Assembly: GCA_030620935.1 (NCBI GenBank)
Contig: JAUXIP010000006.1
Span: 1 to 21,331, forward strand
Direction of reading: 5' to 3'
DNA: 21,331 nucleotides
Source of the DNA: Deltaproteobacteria bacterium
Lineage (GTDB): Bacteria; Desulfobacterota_B; Binatia; UBA9968
The translations under genes and the position numbers were made by a program. This document shows, in pieces, positions 15,780 to 21,331 of this stretch. The notes below the pieces were generated by a model. That model made no database searches and had not been told where the DNA came from. It saw only the letters and a list, made by a program, of their open reading frames with translations. Position 1 is the first letter of the stretch. The number at the start of each line of letters is the position of its first letter.

Positions 15780-15959
15780 CAGAGAAAAAATATCAGGGAA
15801 GCTCCAGAGGGACAAGCCTAAAAGAATAGGCTAGACAGACGGTTTGTGCGGTAAGGAGCCGCTTTGTACTGCAAGGAATCATCGCCATTTCGGTGGCCTC
15901 TGCATTTCCATCACTGTCCGCATTCTCTTACGTAACTAGCGGAAATTAAGCCGCTTTTT
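15780..15959. other. Upstream region of uvrB
   Basis: No gene recognised. It should carry the uvrB promoter (minus strand), but I see no clear -35/-10 pair. AGCGG (15938-15942) and CCGCT (15951-15955) form a 5-bp hairpin with a following TTTTT on the plus strand, too weak to call a terminator. Confidence 0.3.
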
Positions 15960-16077
15960 AGCATAATAAAGTAAACTGTTGACATTTAGCATACAATAAA
16001 ATAAGTAGCAGGCATTTAAAGTAATATACTGCATAGTTGAGTAAATTTCTGACGTTTGCAGCACAATAAAGTAATAA
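15960..16077. repeat. AT-rich degenerate tandem repeats upstream of the coiled-coil gene
   Basis: A short motif of the form GCAtacAATAAAGTAA recurs: 15961 (GCATAATAAAGTAA), 15989 (GCATACAATAAAATAA), 16012 (GCATTTAAAGTAATA), 16031 (GCATAGTTGAGTAAATT) and 16058 (GCAGCACAATAAAGTAATAA), at spacings of 19 to 28 bases. GACATTT, GGCATTT and GACGTTT precede three of the copies. Base composition is sharply more AT-rich than the surrounding DNA. A TTGACA (15979-15984) lies inside. This may be a regulator-binding array or old repeat expansion. Confidence 0.55.
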
Positions 16078-16101
16078 ATGGGTGCTGTCGCGGCCCTTGA
16101 T

Positions 16102-16108
16102 AAGGAGG
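16102..16108 (+). promoter_or_regulatory. Strong ribosome binding site of the coiled-coil gene
   Basis: AAGGAGG lies 7 bases before the ATG at 16116. It is the closest match to the consensus in the window and fixes that start. Confidence 0.85.
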
Positions 16109-16115
16109 AAATAAG

Positions 16116-16913
16116 ATGAATTCAGAACTAATCGAAAGCAAGTTGTGCGATCGGCTGGGCTTGATAACTAATGATGTCTTTAAAATCAAAGACGTCCTTC
16201 AGAAGATTGCCGACCGACAGTCCGATTTAAAAGCGGCACTCGATGGAATCGACCACATCAGACAAGATCTCGTGAGCCGAATAACCAAGGTGGAATCCCT
16301 AACCAAAGAGGCCGTAGAGTTGGCAGTTACGGATAGTATGCAAGAAGAAGAAATTAAAAAAGGGCTTGAAGAAGAGAAGACCAAGCTTCAGGCCCAGCTC
16401 GAGGAAAAGGGAAATGCCCTCCATGCAAGCGAAATGACCATCAAAGAGCTGGAGGAGAATCTAACCTCAAAAATCCATGAGCTGGAAGAGAGGATAAGAG
16501 AGAAAGCACGGCTTCTGGAGATCCGAGATACAGTACTGAAGGATCTGAAGTCCACAGCAGGCGCCCTGACTTCTCTTTCCGAAGATCTTGAATCTTTGAA
16601 GGAAGAACACTTGATTGCCCTTGAAGGGTCAGCGGAAAATGGAAATGAAAACGGGAATGGGGCCGGCAAGGCGAACACGGCGGAAAGGGAGCTGGGGGAC
16701 TACGACAGGCGGATGGCCACTGAAATTCATAGGCTCAGCGAAGAACTCCGAGAAAAAGACATCCTCCTCGGTGCCAAGGAAATGAACCTTGAAATGATCA
16801 AGCAGACCATGGGAACAAAAATAGCGGATCTGGAAAAGCTTGCTAAGAATGGCGAAAAGAAAAAGGCAAAACGTTTTGTAGCCTTTCTAACAGACGTCGG
16901 AAAAAAACACTAA
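16116..16913 (+). CDS. Coiled-coil protein of unknown function
   Basis: A 265-aa, highly charged, cytoplasmic protein without signal peptide or membrane segment. Heptad-like helices run at about 20-170 and 190-245, split by a flexible Asn/Gly-rich linker (ENGNENGNGAGKAN, about 174-187). A 28-residue unit is repeated with no gap: residues 97-124 (EKGNALHASEMTIKELEENL through SKIHELE) and 213-240 (EKDILLGAKEMNLEMIKQTM through TKIADLE), offset 116. A third, partial copy starts near 129 (EKARLLEIRDTVLKDLK). The C-terminus is very basic (KKKAKRF...GKKH). I recall similar repeat coiled coils in soil Desulfobacterota/Methylomirabilota, none characterised. It has the best ribosome site in the window and a long repeat-rich leader, so it is probably well expressed. 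Role unknown; structural or scaffold is an inference. Confidence 0.75.
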   Translation: MNSELIESKLCDRLGLITNDVFKIKDVLQKIADRQSDLKAALDGIDHIRQDLVSRITKVESLTKEAVELAVTDSMQEEEIKKGLEEEKTKLQAQLEEKGNALHASEMTIKELEENLTSKIHELEERIREKARLLEIRDTVLKDLKSTAGALTSLSEDLESLKEEHLIALEGSAENGNENGNGAGKANTAERELGDYDRRMATEIHRLSEELREKDILLGAKEMNLEMIKQTMGTKIADLEKLAKNGEKKKAKRFVAFLTDVGKKH

Positions 16914-17002
16914 CCGGTACGGAGTACTTAAACCCATCTCTCAATACCTCGGGCTGTTCGATCTCCATTGGTGGCTCCCTCGAAGGTGGGCTCTTGGATT
17001 TT

Positions 17003-17305
17003 TTATCTCTTTACCGACCGGTATTTCTTAAGATCCTGCCCAATATCGACCCTTGGTTTTTTGACAACCGAGTCCGAACGAACCGTCACAAGCCGTCCAG
17101 GATGGCGGAGCATAACTTCAGCACCAGAGGGTGAAACCTTCCGGCCAAAGAGACTATAGCAGCGGCCGTTTTCTTCCTGGTTGTTCGCCCACACCGCAAA
17201 CTCATCAGGCGTAGGCGAGTGACCCAGTTCCCGTGCGCACCTCCGCACAATAAACCCGAGCATGATCTTGTTATCGTCTTTATTGGAGGAAGAATTACCG
17301 GGCAT
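17003..17305 (-). CDS. Orphan conserved-looking 100-aa protein
   Basis: A 100-aa basic protein with no membrane segment. After a polar N-terminus (MPGNSSSNKDDNK) comes a compact region: IMLGFIVRRCARELGHSPTP, DEFAVWANN, CYSLFGRKVSPSGAEVMLRH and RLVTVRS. The GHSPTPDEFAVWANN stretch looks like a short helix-turn element, and the pattern suggests a real, folded small protein. I do not know a characterised family. The ATG at 17305 has a weak ribosome site; an inner ATG (residue 15) is possible. It converges on the coiled-coil gene and follows the bicupin gene by 64 bases on the same strand, so it may be in that transcript. Confidence 0.6.
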   Translation of the reverse strand: MPGNSSSNKDDNKIMLGFIVRRCARELGHSPTPDEFAVWANNQEENGRCYSLFGRKVSPSGAEVMLRHPGRLVTVRSDSVVKKPRVDIGQDLKKYRSVKR

Positions 17306-17369
17306 GGGGCTTTTACCGAGAGACTCTACACATTCAACCGACTAGTTTAGAGTGACATCGACCACGCGC

Positions 17370-18302
17370 TCATTCGTCCAAGTGCGATGCCTTCAAATGC
17401 CGGTCGATCGTCGCGTATCCTTTCCACTGATCAACCATCCAATAGCGGATGCCGAACTCAAATCTGAGCTCTTTCATGTCTTTATCGCTCGGATTAAAGT
17501 GCTGGTGATGCATCATGCCGGGGGGAACATGCACTGCATCCCCCTGCTCCCAATCATGCTTCTTCCCTCCGATCTCCGAATAGCCGCTGCCTTCCAGCGC
17601 ATAGAGATAGGCTTCGGGGTGAGCGTGGCTGTGACTCTTAGAGCGAGGTAAATCGACGAAGATCGAGCTGATAGCCACCGCAGTGGCCTTGAATCCGTTT
17701 TGATTGCCGCTCCTGCCCATAAGGAAGTAGGTGGCGCCATGTTTGGTCTCGCTCGAACGCTCAAACTGATTCTCATGCATGGAGATTCGGCGTCCATCAG
17801 GGGGCCAGTACTGCGACTTTTCCGGAGGGACTTTACCCATGGCTGCCGGATCGTTTTCGCCGGCATCTTCGATCTGCTCCATGCGTCCCATAAAGATGAA
17901 GGCCTCAAGCGGCCAGGCCAACCCTGAGATATAGACCACCGACTCCTTGCCGCTATTGAACAGCTGGTGCGGTGACCGATAAGGGATATGAAAAATAGTC
18001 CTGTTATGGAAATCGTAACGCTGATCGTCGAGCATGAGAAAGCCTTCACCCTTTTCAATATAGATGGCCTCTTCACCATGGCTATGCCTGCCCGTATGCC
18101 AACCCACCGGGATCTCGGCTTTCATCAGGAGACTACCACCGGTCGGAAAGCCGGTCTCCGGAGCGATCATAAGTGCTGCCTTACAATCCTGCCGGGTACG
18201 CACCCATTGAAGCTCTTTGCCTCTCGCTACTCGTGGAGCTTCCTCAACTCTCGCCTCAATACGTTCTGATGCTTCCAACCAAGCTGCATAAAAGTCCTGC
18301 AT
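17370..18302 (-). CDS. Bicupin protein, gentisate-dioxygenase-like
   Basis: A 310-aa protein with two cupin barrels. Cupin 1 (about 58-130): GWHTGRHSHGEEAIYIEKGEG with His73, His75 and Glu77/78, then SPHQLFNSG with His112. Cupin 2 (about 212-285): SHSHAHPEAYLYALEGSG with His226, His228 and Glu230, then PPGMMHHQHF with His265/266. Both sites keep likely metal ligands. The layout resembles gentisate/hydroxynaphthoate 1,2-dioxygenase-type bicupins, though length and the linker differ, so ring cleavage is only a guess. The start is the ATG at 18302: GGAGG lies 5 bases upstream, whereas the longer open frame (to 18491) overlaps the divergent peptidase gene and reads as non-coding. A promoter is seen upstream. 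Confidence 0.82.
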   Translation of the reverse strand: MQDFYAAWLEASERIEARVEEAPRVARGKELQWVRTRQDCKAALMIAPETGFPTGGSLLMKAEIPVGWHTGRHSHGEEAIYIEKGEGFLMLDDQRYDFHNRTIFHIPYRSPHQLFNSGKESVVYISGLAWPLEAFIFMGRMEQIEDAGENDPAAMGKVPPEKSQYWPPDGRRISMHENQFERSSETKHGATYFLMGRSGNQNGFKATAVAISSIFVDLPRSKSHSHAHPEAYLYALEGSGYSEIGGKKHDWEQGDAVHVPPGMMHHQHFNPSDKDMKELRFEFGIRYWMVDQWKGYATIDRHLKASHLDE

Positions 18303-18324
18303 CTTTTCCTCCACTGAAAAAAGG

Positions 18325-18353
18325 AGATTAGTCAATGAACCAGTCTGTGTCAA
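18325..18353 (-). promoter_or_regulatory. Candidate sigma-70 promoter of the bicupin gene
   Basis: On the minus strand TTGACA (18353-18348) is followed after 17 bases by TAATCT (18330-18325). The start codon lies 22 bases downstream, with the GGAGG ribosome site between. The -35 is perfect and the -10 is weak. Confidence 0.5.
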
Positions 18354-18468
18354 CCGAACATGAAAAAGGGTTGACGCCCCCACGATCCTCACGTAAGACA
18401 ATAACCGCCAGCGGCCGGGGAGAATTCTCCGGGCATGAATCTCGCCGGCAGCCGTTCTGATACAGCTT

Positions 18469-19929
18469 ATGAGGAAATTTTTTCTTATCACTATCCTGGG
18501 CGTTGGAGTACTGGCGTCTGTTCTGGTCGTAAGAACGGCGCGCTTTACCTCCCGGCAAGTCCAGGCACCCCCGGCGCCTGAAATTTCTCTTGACGGCCGA
18601 GTGTTGGCTGCCCGTCTGGCAAAGGCTCTCCGATTCCAAACGATTTCCCATCAAAGTCCAGCCAAAGCAGCCGGAAAAGAATTCATCGGATTGCACCAAT
18701 ATCTTGAAGCGGCGTTTCCTCAAGTACACGCGACGCTCACAAAGGAAGTCGTCGGAATTTACAGCCTGCTCTATACCTGGGAGGGGAGTGACGCGAGATC
18801 AGCGCCTATCCTTCTCATGGGCCACTTGGATGTCGTTCCTGTGGAACCCGGAACGGAACACAAGTGGACCCACCCTCCCTTTGCAGGGCGGATCTCGGAT
18901 GGACACATCTGGGGCAGAGGCGCCCTGGACGACAAAGTGAGCGTTCTAGCGATTCTGGAAGCTGTGGAGCAATTGTTGACGGAAGGCTTTCAGCCCCGGC
19001 GGACAATCTACCTCGCGTTCGGCCACGATGAAGAGATCGGCGGCCTGGGCGGAGCAGCCAAGATCGCCGCTCTTATGCATTCCAGGGATATCCAACCGGA
19101 ATATATTTTAGATGAAGGCGGAGTGGTGGCTGACGGGATATTGCCGGGAGTCTCTTCGCCCGTAGCTCTGATCGGGATCGCGGAGAAAGGATACATGAAC
19201 CTTGAGATGACGGTCGAAAGTTCGGGAGGACACTCCTCAATGCCTCCCAGGCACACTGCCGTGGGTATCCTGAGCGCCGCCTTACACAGTCTCGAGGAGA
19301 ATCCATTCCCGGCAAAGATTCAAGGGCCGACCAGAGCCTTGCTGGAATATGTAGGTCCGGAAATGGCTTTTGGTCGGAGGTTAGTCATGGCGAACCTCTG
19401 GCTTTTTGAGTGGGCGGTTAGGTATCGCCTGAGCACCGCGCCCTTGGGCGATGCAATGATGAGAACGACCACGGCCGCAACCATGTTTGAGGGAAGCGTC
19501 AAGGAGAATGTTCTGCCGATCAGGGCGAGAGCGGTGGTCAACCTTCGGATTCTTCCCGGGGATAGCAGCCGGATTGTGATTGACCATGTCCGTGACGCCA
19601 TAAATGATCCGCGGGTTAAAATCGTTCCCTTAGGCATGACCATAGAGCCATCATCGGTCTCGGATATTCACTCGCCGAGCTTCGCCAAACTTGGGCAGAC
19701 AATCCGGCAACTCTTTCCCGATGTCATTGTCGCCCCCTCTCTGCTTGTGGCCGCAACCGACTCCAGACACTATGCAGGACTGAGCGACAAGGTGTATCGT
19801 TTTGCTCCGCTGCAGTTGACCCGACAAGATATCTCTAAACTACACGGCATCGATGAGCGGATTTCCGTAGAAGATTACGAGCGCTGTGTGAAATTTTACA
19901 TTCAACTCATCCGCAATTCCCATTTATAG
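18469..19929 (+). CDS. Membrane-anchored M20-family metallopeptidase (carboxypeptidase S/PM20D1-like)
   Basis: A 486-aa M20 zinc peptidase. Residues about 4-24 form an uncleaved N-terminal anchor or signal (FFLITILGVGVLASVLVV), so the enzyme domain is likely outside the cytoplasm. Metal and catalytic motifs: GHLDVVP (His119, Asp121), GRGALDDK (Asp154), HDEEIGG (Glu188, Glu189), DEGG (Asp215), a dimerisation-domain GGHSSMPP (His255), DSRHY (His434) and HGIDERI (His459). The order and length fit the carboxypeptidase S/PM20D1 branch, which cleaves or forms N-acyl amino acids and C-terminal residues; the substrate is not readable. The ATG at 18469 has a poor ribosome site. It is divergent from the bicupin gene and precedes the DUF445 gene by 34 bases. 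Confidence 0.92.
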   Translation: MRKFFLITILGVGVLASVLVVRTARFTSRQVQAPPAPEISLDGRVLAARLAKALRFQTISHQSPAKAAGKEFIGLHQYLEAAFPQVHATLTKEVVGIYSLLYTWEGSDARSAPILLMGHLDVVPVEPGTEHKWTHPPFAGRISDGHIWGRGALDDKVSVLAILEAVEQLLTEGFQPRRTIYLAFGHDEEIGGLGGAAKIAALMHSRDIQPEYILDEGGVVADGILPGVSSPVALIGIAEKGYMNLEMTVESSGGHSSMPPRHTAVGILSAALHSLEENPFPAKIQGPTRALLEYVGPEMAFGRRLVMANLWLFEWAVRYRLSTAPLGDAMMRTTTAATMFEGSVKENVLPIRARAVVNLRILPGDSSRIVIDHVRDAINDPRVKIVPLGMTIEPSSVSDIHSPSFAKLGQTIRQLFPDVIVAPSLLVAATDSRHYAGLSDKVYRFAPLQLTRQDISKLHGIDERISVEDYERCVKFYIQLIRNSHL

Positions 19930-19963
19930 TTAACTTTATTGATCATAAGAGAAGGAGTCGACC

Positions 19964-21154
19964 ATGCTATTACCGGCGCCCTTTTTAATCGCGGCAGGAC
20001 TTGCAGTAGCGGCAGCTCTCGCAGCCAGGTGGAAACCGAGGAGCGGAATCGCAAACAAAGCTTCGAGGGAGAAACACAAGACTCCTCCTGAACATCACGG
20101 CCTGACTCTCCGTGAATTTCTCGCAAGACACCTGCCCCTGTCTCATCCGGAATCAGCATCGGCAGCGTCAGAGTCTCAAGAGCCGGACAAGCGGAAGTCT
20201 CACTTCTGGATTCGGACCTTGAATATTTCTTTTTTTCCACTCTGCGTGACCGCCTACGCCGCATCTTTTCTCTTCGACATCCCCGAAGTGGTTCGCTTCC
20301 TCTCCGTCTCGGGAATGATCGGCTACGGCACCAACTGGCTGGCCGTCACGATGCTTTTTCACCCCCGGCGAAGGCACCTTCTCCTCGGCCAGGGGCTGAT
20401 CCCAAGACAGCGGGAAGAGATCGTTGAAGCGCTGGCGGAAGGTGTTTTTCGGAAGCTGATCAATGAAGAGATCATCAAACGACAAATTGAAACGAGCGGC
20501 CTTGTTACAAAAATCACTCAGGATCTCAAGAAACAGCTCCACACCCTGATCGAAAAACAGGAATTTCGAGAAGACTTAAGGCTGCTGATTGCGACCACGA
20601 TCCGTGAGTTTGTTCAATCGCCGGAAAGAAGAGCTCAAATAGCTCATATGGCAGAAGAGTTGGTCGACCGCCTCGAACTCGAGGGAGTTGTCGGACAATT
20701 GCTGAACTGGAGTCGGCCGATCTGGCGGGAATCCGTGTTGAAGGATCTTGATCAATGGATCGAAACCGAACTGCCAACGATCTTGAACAAGAACCTCAAT
20801 TTATTTGACGAGCAACTCACCCAACTGCCTGATTACTTGGAGCAGGAAACCGATGCCATTGAACAATGGTTGACAAGCGCGATCGCCTATTTTTTAAAAC
20901 AGCTCGACATCAAAAAGACGGTTCTTGACCGCCTCCGGAGCTTTGACGAGGGAGAGGTGGAAAAAATGATCAAGGATGCGTCAAACAATCAGCTGGCCCA
21001 TATTACTTTAGTCGGCGGAATCCTAGGTGTTATGGGTGGACTTGTCTTGTGGAATCCAGTGGCTATCGTTGGGCTCGTCGCAGGCGGAGTAGGCGCGATC
21101 GTAGCCGACGCCATCCTCACCCGACTGCTACTACACCGCGCGGTTAGTCCCTGA
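19964..21154 (+). CDS. DUF445-family membrane protein
   Basis: A 396-aa protein of the DUF445 family. N-terminal membrane helix about 3-21, a polar linker about 22-80, helices about 86-104 and 108-131 carrying GYGTNWLAVTMLFHPRRRH (119-138), the family's signature (usual G(Y/A)xTNxLAxxMLFxP). A long amphipathic helical region with REEIVEALAEGVFRKL and repeated acidic/basic heptads follows, then a C-terminal hydrophobic pair at about 342-375 (GGILGVMGGLVLWNPVAIVG). AAGGAG lies about 7 bases before the ATG at 19964. The gap of 34 bases suggests one transcript with the M20 peptidase. The role of DUF445 proteins is not settled; an envelope function is assumed. Confidence 0.88.
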   Translation: MLLPAPFLIAAGLAVAAALAARWKPRSGIANKASREKHKTPPEHHGLTLREFLARHLPLSHPESASAASESQEPDKRKSHFWIRTLNISFFPLCVTAYAASFLFDIPEVVRFLSVSGMIGYGTNWLAVTMLFHPRRRHLLLGQGLIPRQREEIVEALAEGVFRKLINEEIIKRQIETSGLVTKITQDLKKQLHTLIEKQEFREDLRLLIATTIREFVQSPERRAQIAHMAEELVDRLELEGVVGQLLNWSRPIWRESVLKDLDQWIETELPTILNKNLNLFDEQLTQLPDYLEQETDAIEQWLTSAIAYFLKQLDIKKTVLDRLRSFDEGEVEKMIKDASNNQLAHITLVGGILGVMGGLVLWNPVAIVGLVAGGVGAIVADAILTRLLLHRAVSP

Positions 21155-21331
21155 AGGTGTTGTAAAGCCAGGCGAAAAGGAGCCCTCCGACAGCTCCATC
21201 GAAAAACGCATAGAAAGTCCCAACGATAATACTTCTCGGATTTGCCACTGCCTCGTACCCCGGATAGAGCGAGCTCATGAGATTAAGAAAGGGTTCTCCG
21301 TAAGGAGGCCAGGCATAGTTGCACACGGCGA
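21144..21331 (-). CDS. C-terminal part of a small holin-like membrane protein (runs off right edge)
   Basis: The frame is open to the right edge, so the N-terminus is outside the window; a GTG at 21326 exists but is probably internal. About 61 residues are seen: NYAWPPYGEPFLNLMSSLYP, GYEAVANPRSIIVGTFYAFF, DGAVGGLLFAWLYNTFRD. The (L)YPGYxx...GxxxGxxDGxxGGxxFAWLYN pattern is that of small two-helix membrane proteins often annotated as bacteriophage holin in non-phage genomes. True holin function is not implied. Its last 11 bases overlap the end of the DUF445 gene on the other strand. Confidence 0.7.
   Translation of the reverse strand, partial: AVCNYAWPPYGEPFLNLMSSLYPGYEAVANPRSIIVGTFYAFFDGAVGGLLFAWLYNTFRD

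Noticed and set aside
15938..15959. Plus-strand terminator AGCGG...CCGCTTTTT
   Set aside because: Five-pair stem with an 8-base loop and no plus-strand gene upstream to terminate.
15960..16077. CRISPR array
   Set aside because: The units are short, degenerate and unevenly spaced by 19-28 bases, there are no unique spacers of constant length, and no cas gene is present.
15780..16115. LexA/SOS operator for uvrB
   Set aside because: I looked for CTGT-N8-ACAG and GAAC-N4-GTTC type palindromes and found none convincing.

Overview
The window reads as chromosome of a free-living Gram-negative bacterium of moderate G+C. Pointers are an uvrC-uvrB pair, a full-length competence transporter gene (comEC), a probable lipoprotein phosphatase with a lipobox, a DUF445 membrane protein, and many conserved-looking proteins without names. 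The coding style resembles deep-branching soil or subsurface lineages (Desulfobacterota, Methylomirabilota or Binatota type), but no marker here fixes the phylum. That placement is a guess.

Layout. Positions 1-6300 are an accessory-looking stretch of small genes, mostly on the minus strand. In order they are: the N-terminal part of a large protein running off the left edge, an orphan 95-aa protein, a PhoD-like lipoprotein, a GNAT acetyltransferase remnant, a HAD-type 5'-nucleotidase with a tiny overlapping upstream ORF, a spermidine/thialysine-type GNAT, a HEAT-repeat protein and a RimJ/RimL-type GNAT. Inside this block lies a two-gene plus-strand operon of unknown function, whose stop and start codons overlap (4133-4647). 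Positions 6600-15780 are minus-strand housekeeping genes: a YihY/BrkB membrane protein, comEC, uvrC and uvrB. Between comEC and uvrC sits about 1.1 kb of genetic debris: the first ~39 codons of a type III-like DNA methyltransferase, an ORF6N-domain gene broken by a small deletion, a terminator and a cluster of palindromic repeat-like sequence.

The right part (15780-21331) has a long AT-rich leader with degenerate repeats before a coiled-coil protein (plus strand). It continues with an orphan 100-aa protein and a bicupin protein (minus). A membrane-anchored M20 peptidase (plus) is divergent from the bicupin gene. A DUF445 protein follows, and its 3' end overlaps the 3' end of a holin-like membrane protein that runs off the right edge.

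Functional links: UvrB and UvrC form the damage-recognition and dual-incision core of nucleotide excision repair, and ComEC is the inner-membrane channel for DNA uptake. The methyltransferase and ORF6N remnants between them look like the scar of a defence or mobile cargo. No complete novel multigene system is evident. The best candidates for something undescribed are the coupled plus-strand pair at 4133-4647 and the repeat-led coiled-coil gene at 15960-16913.
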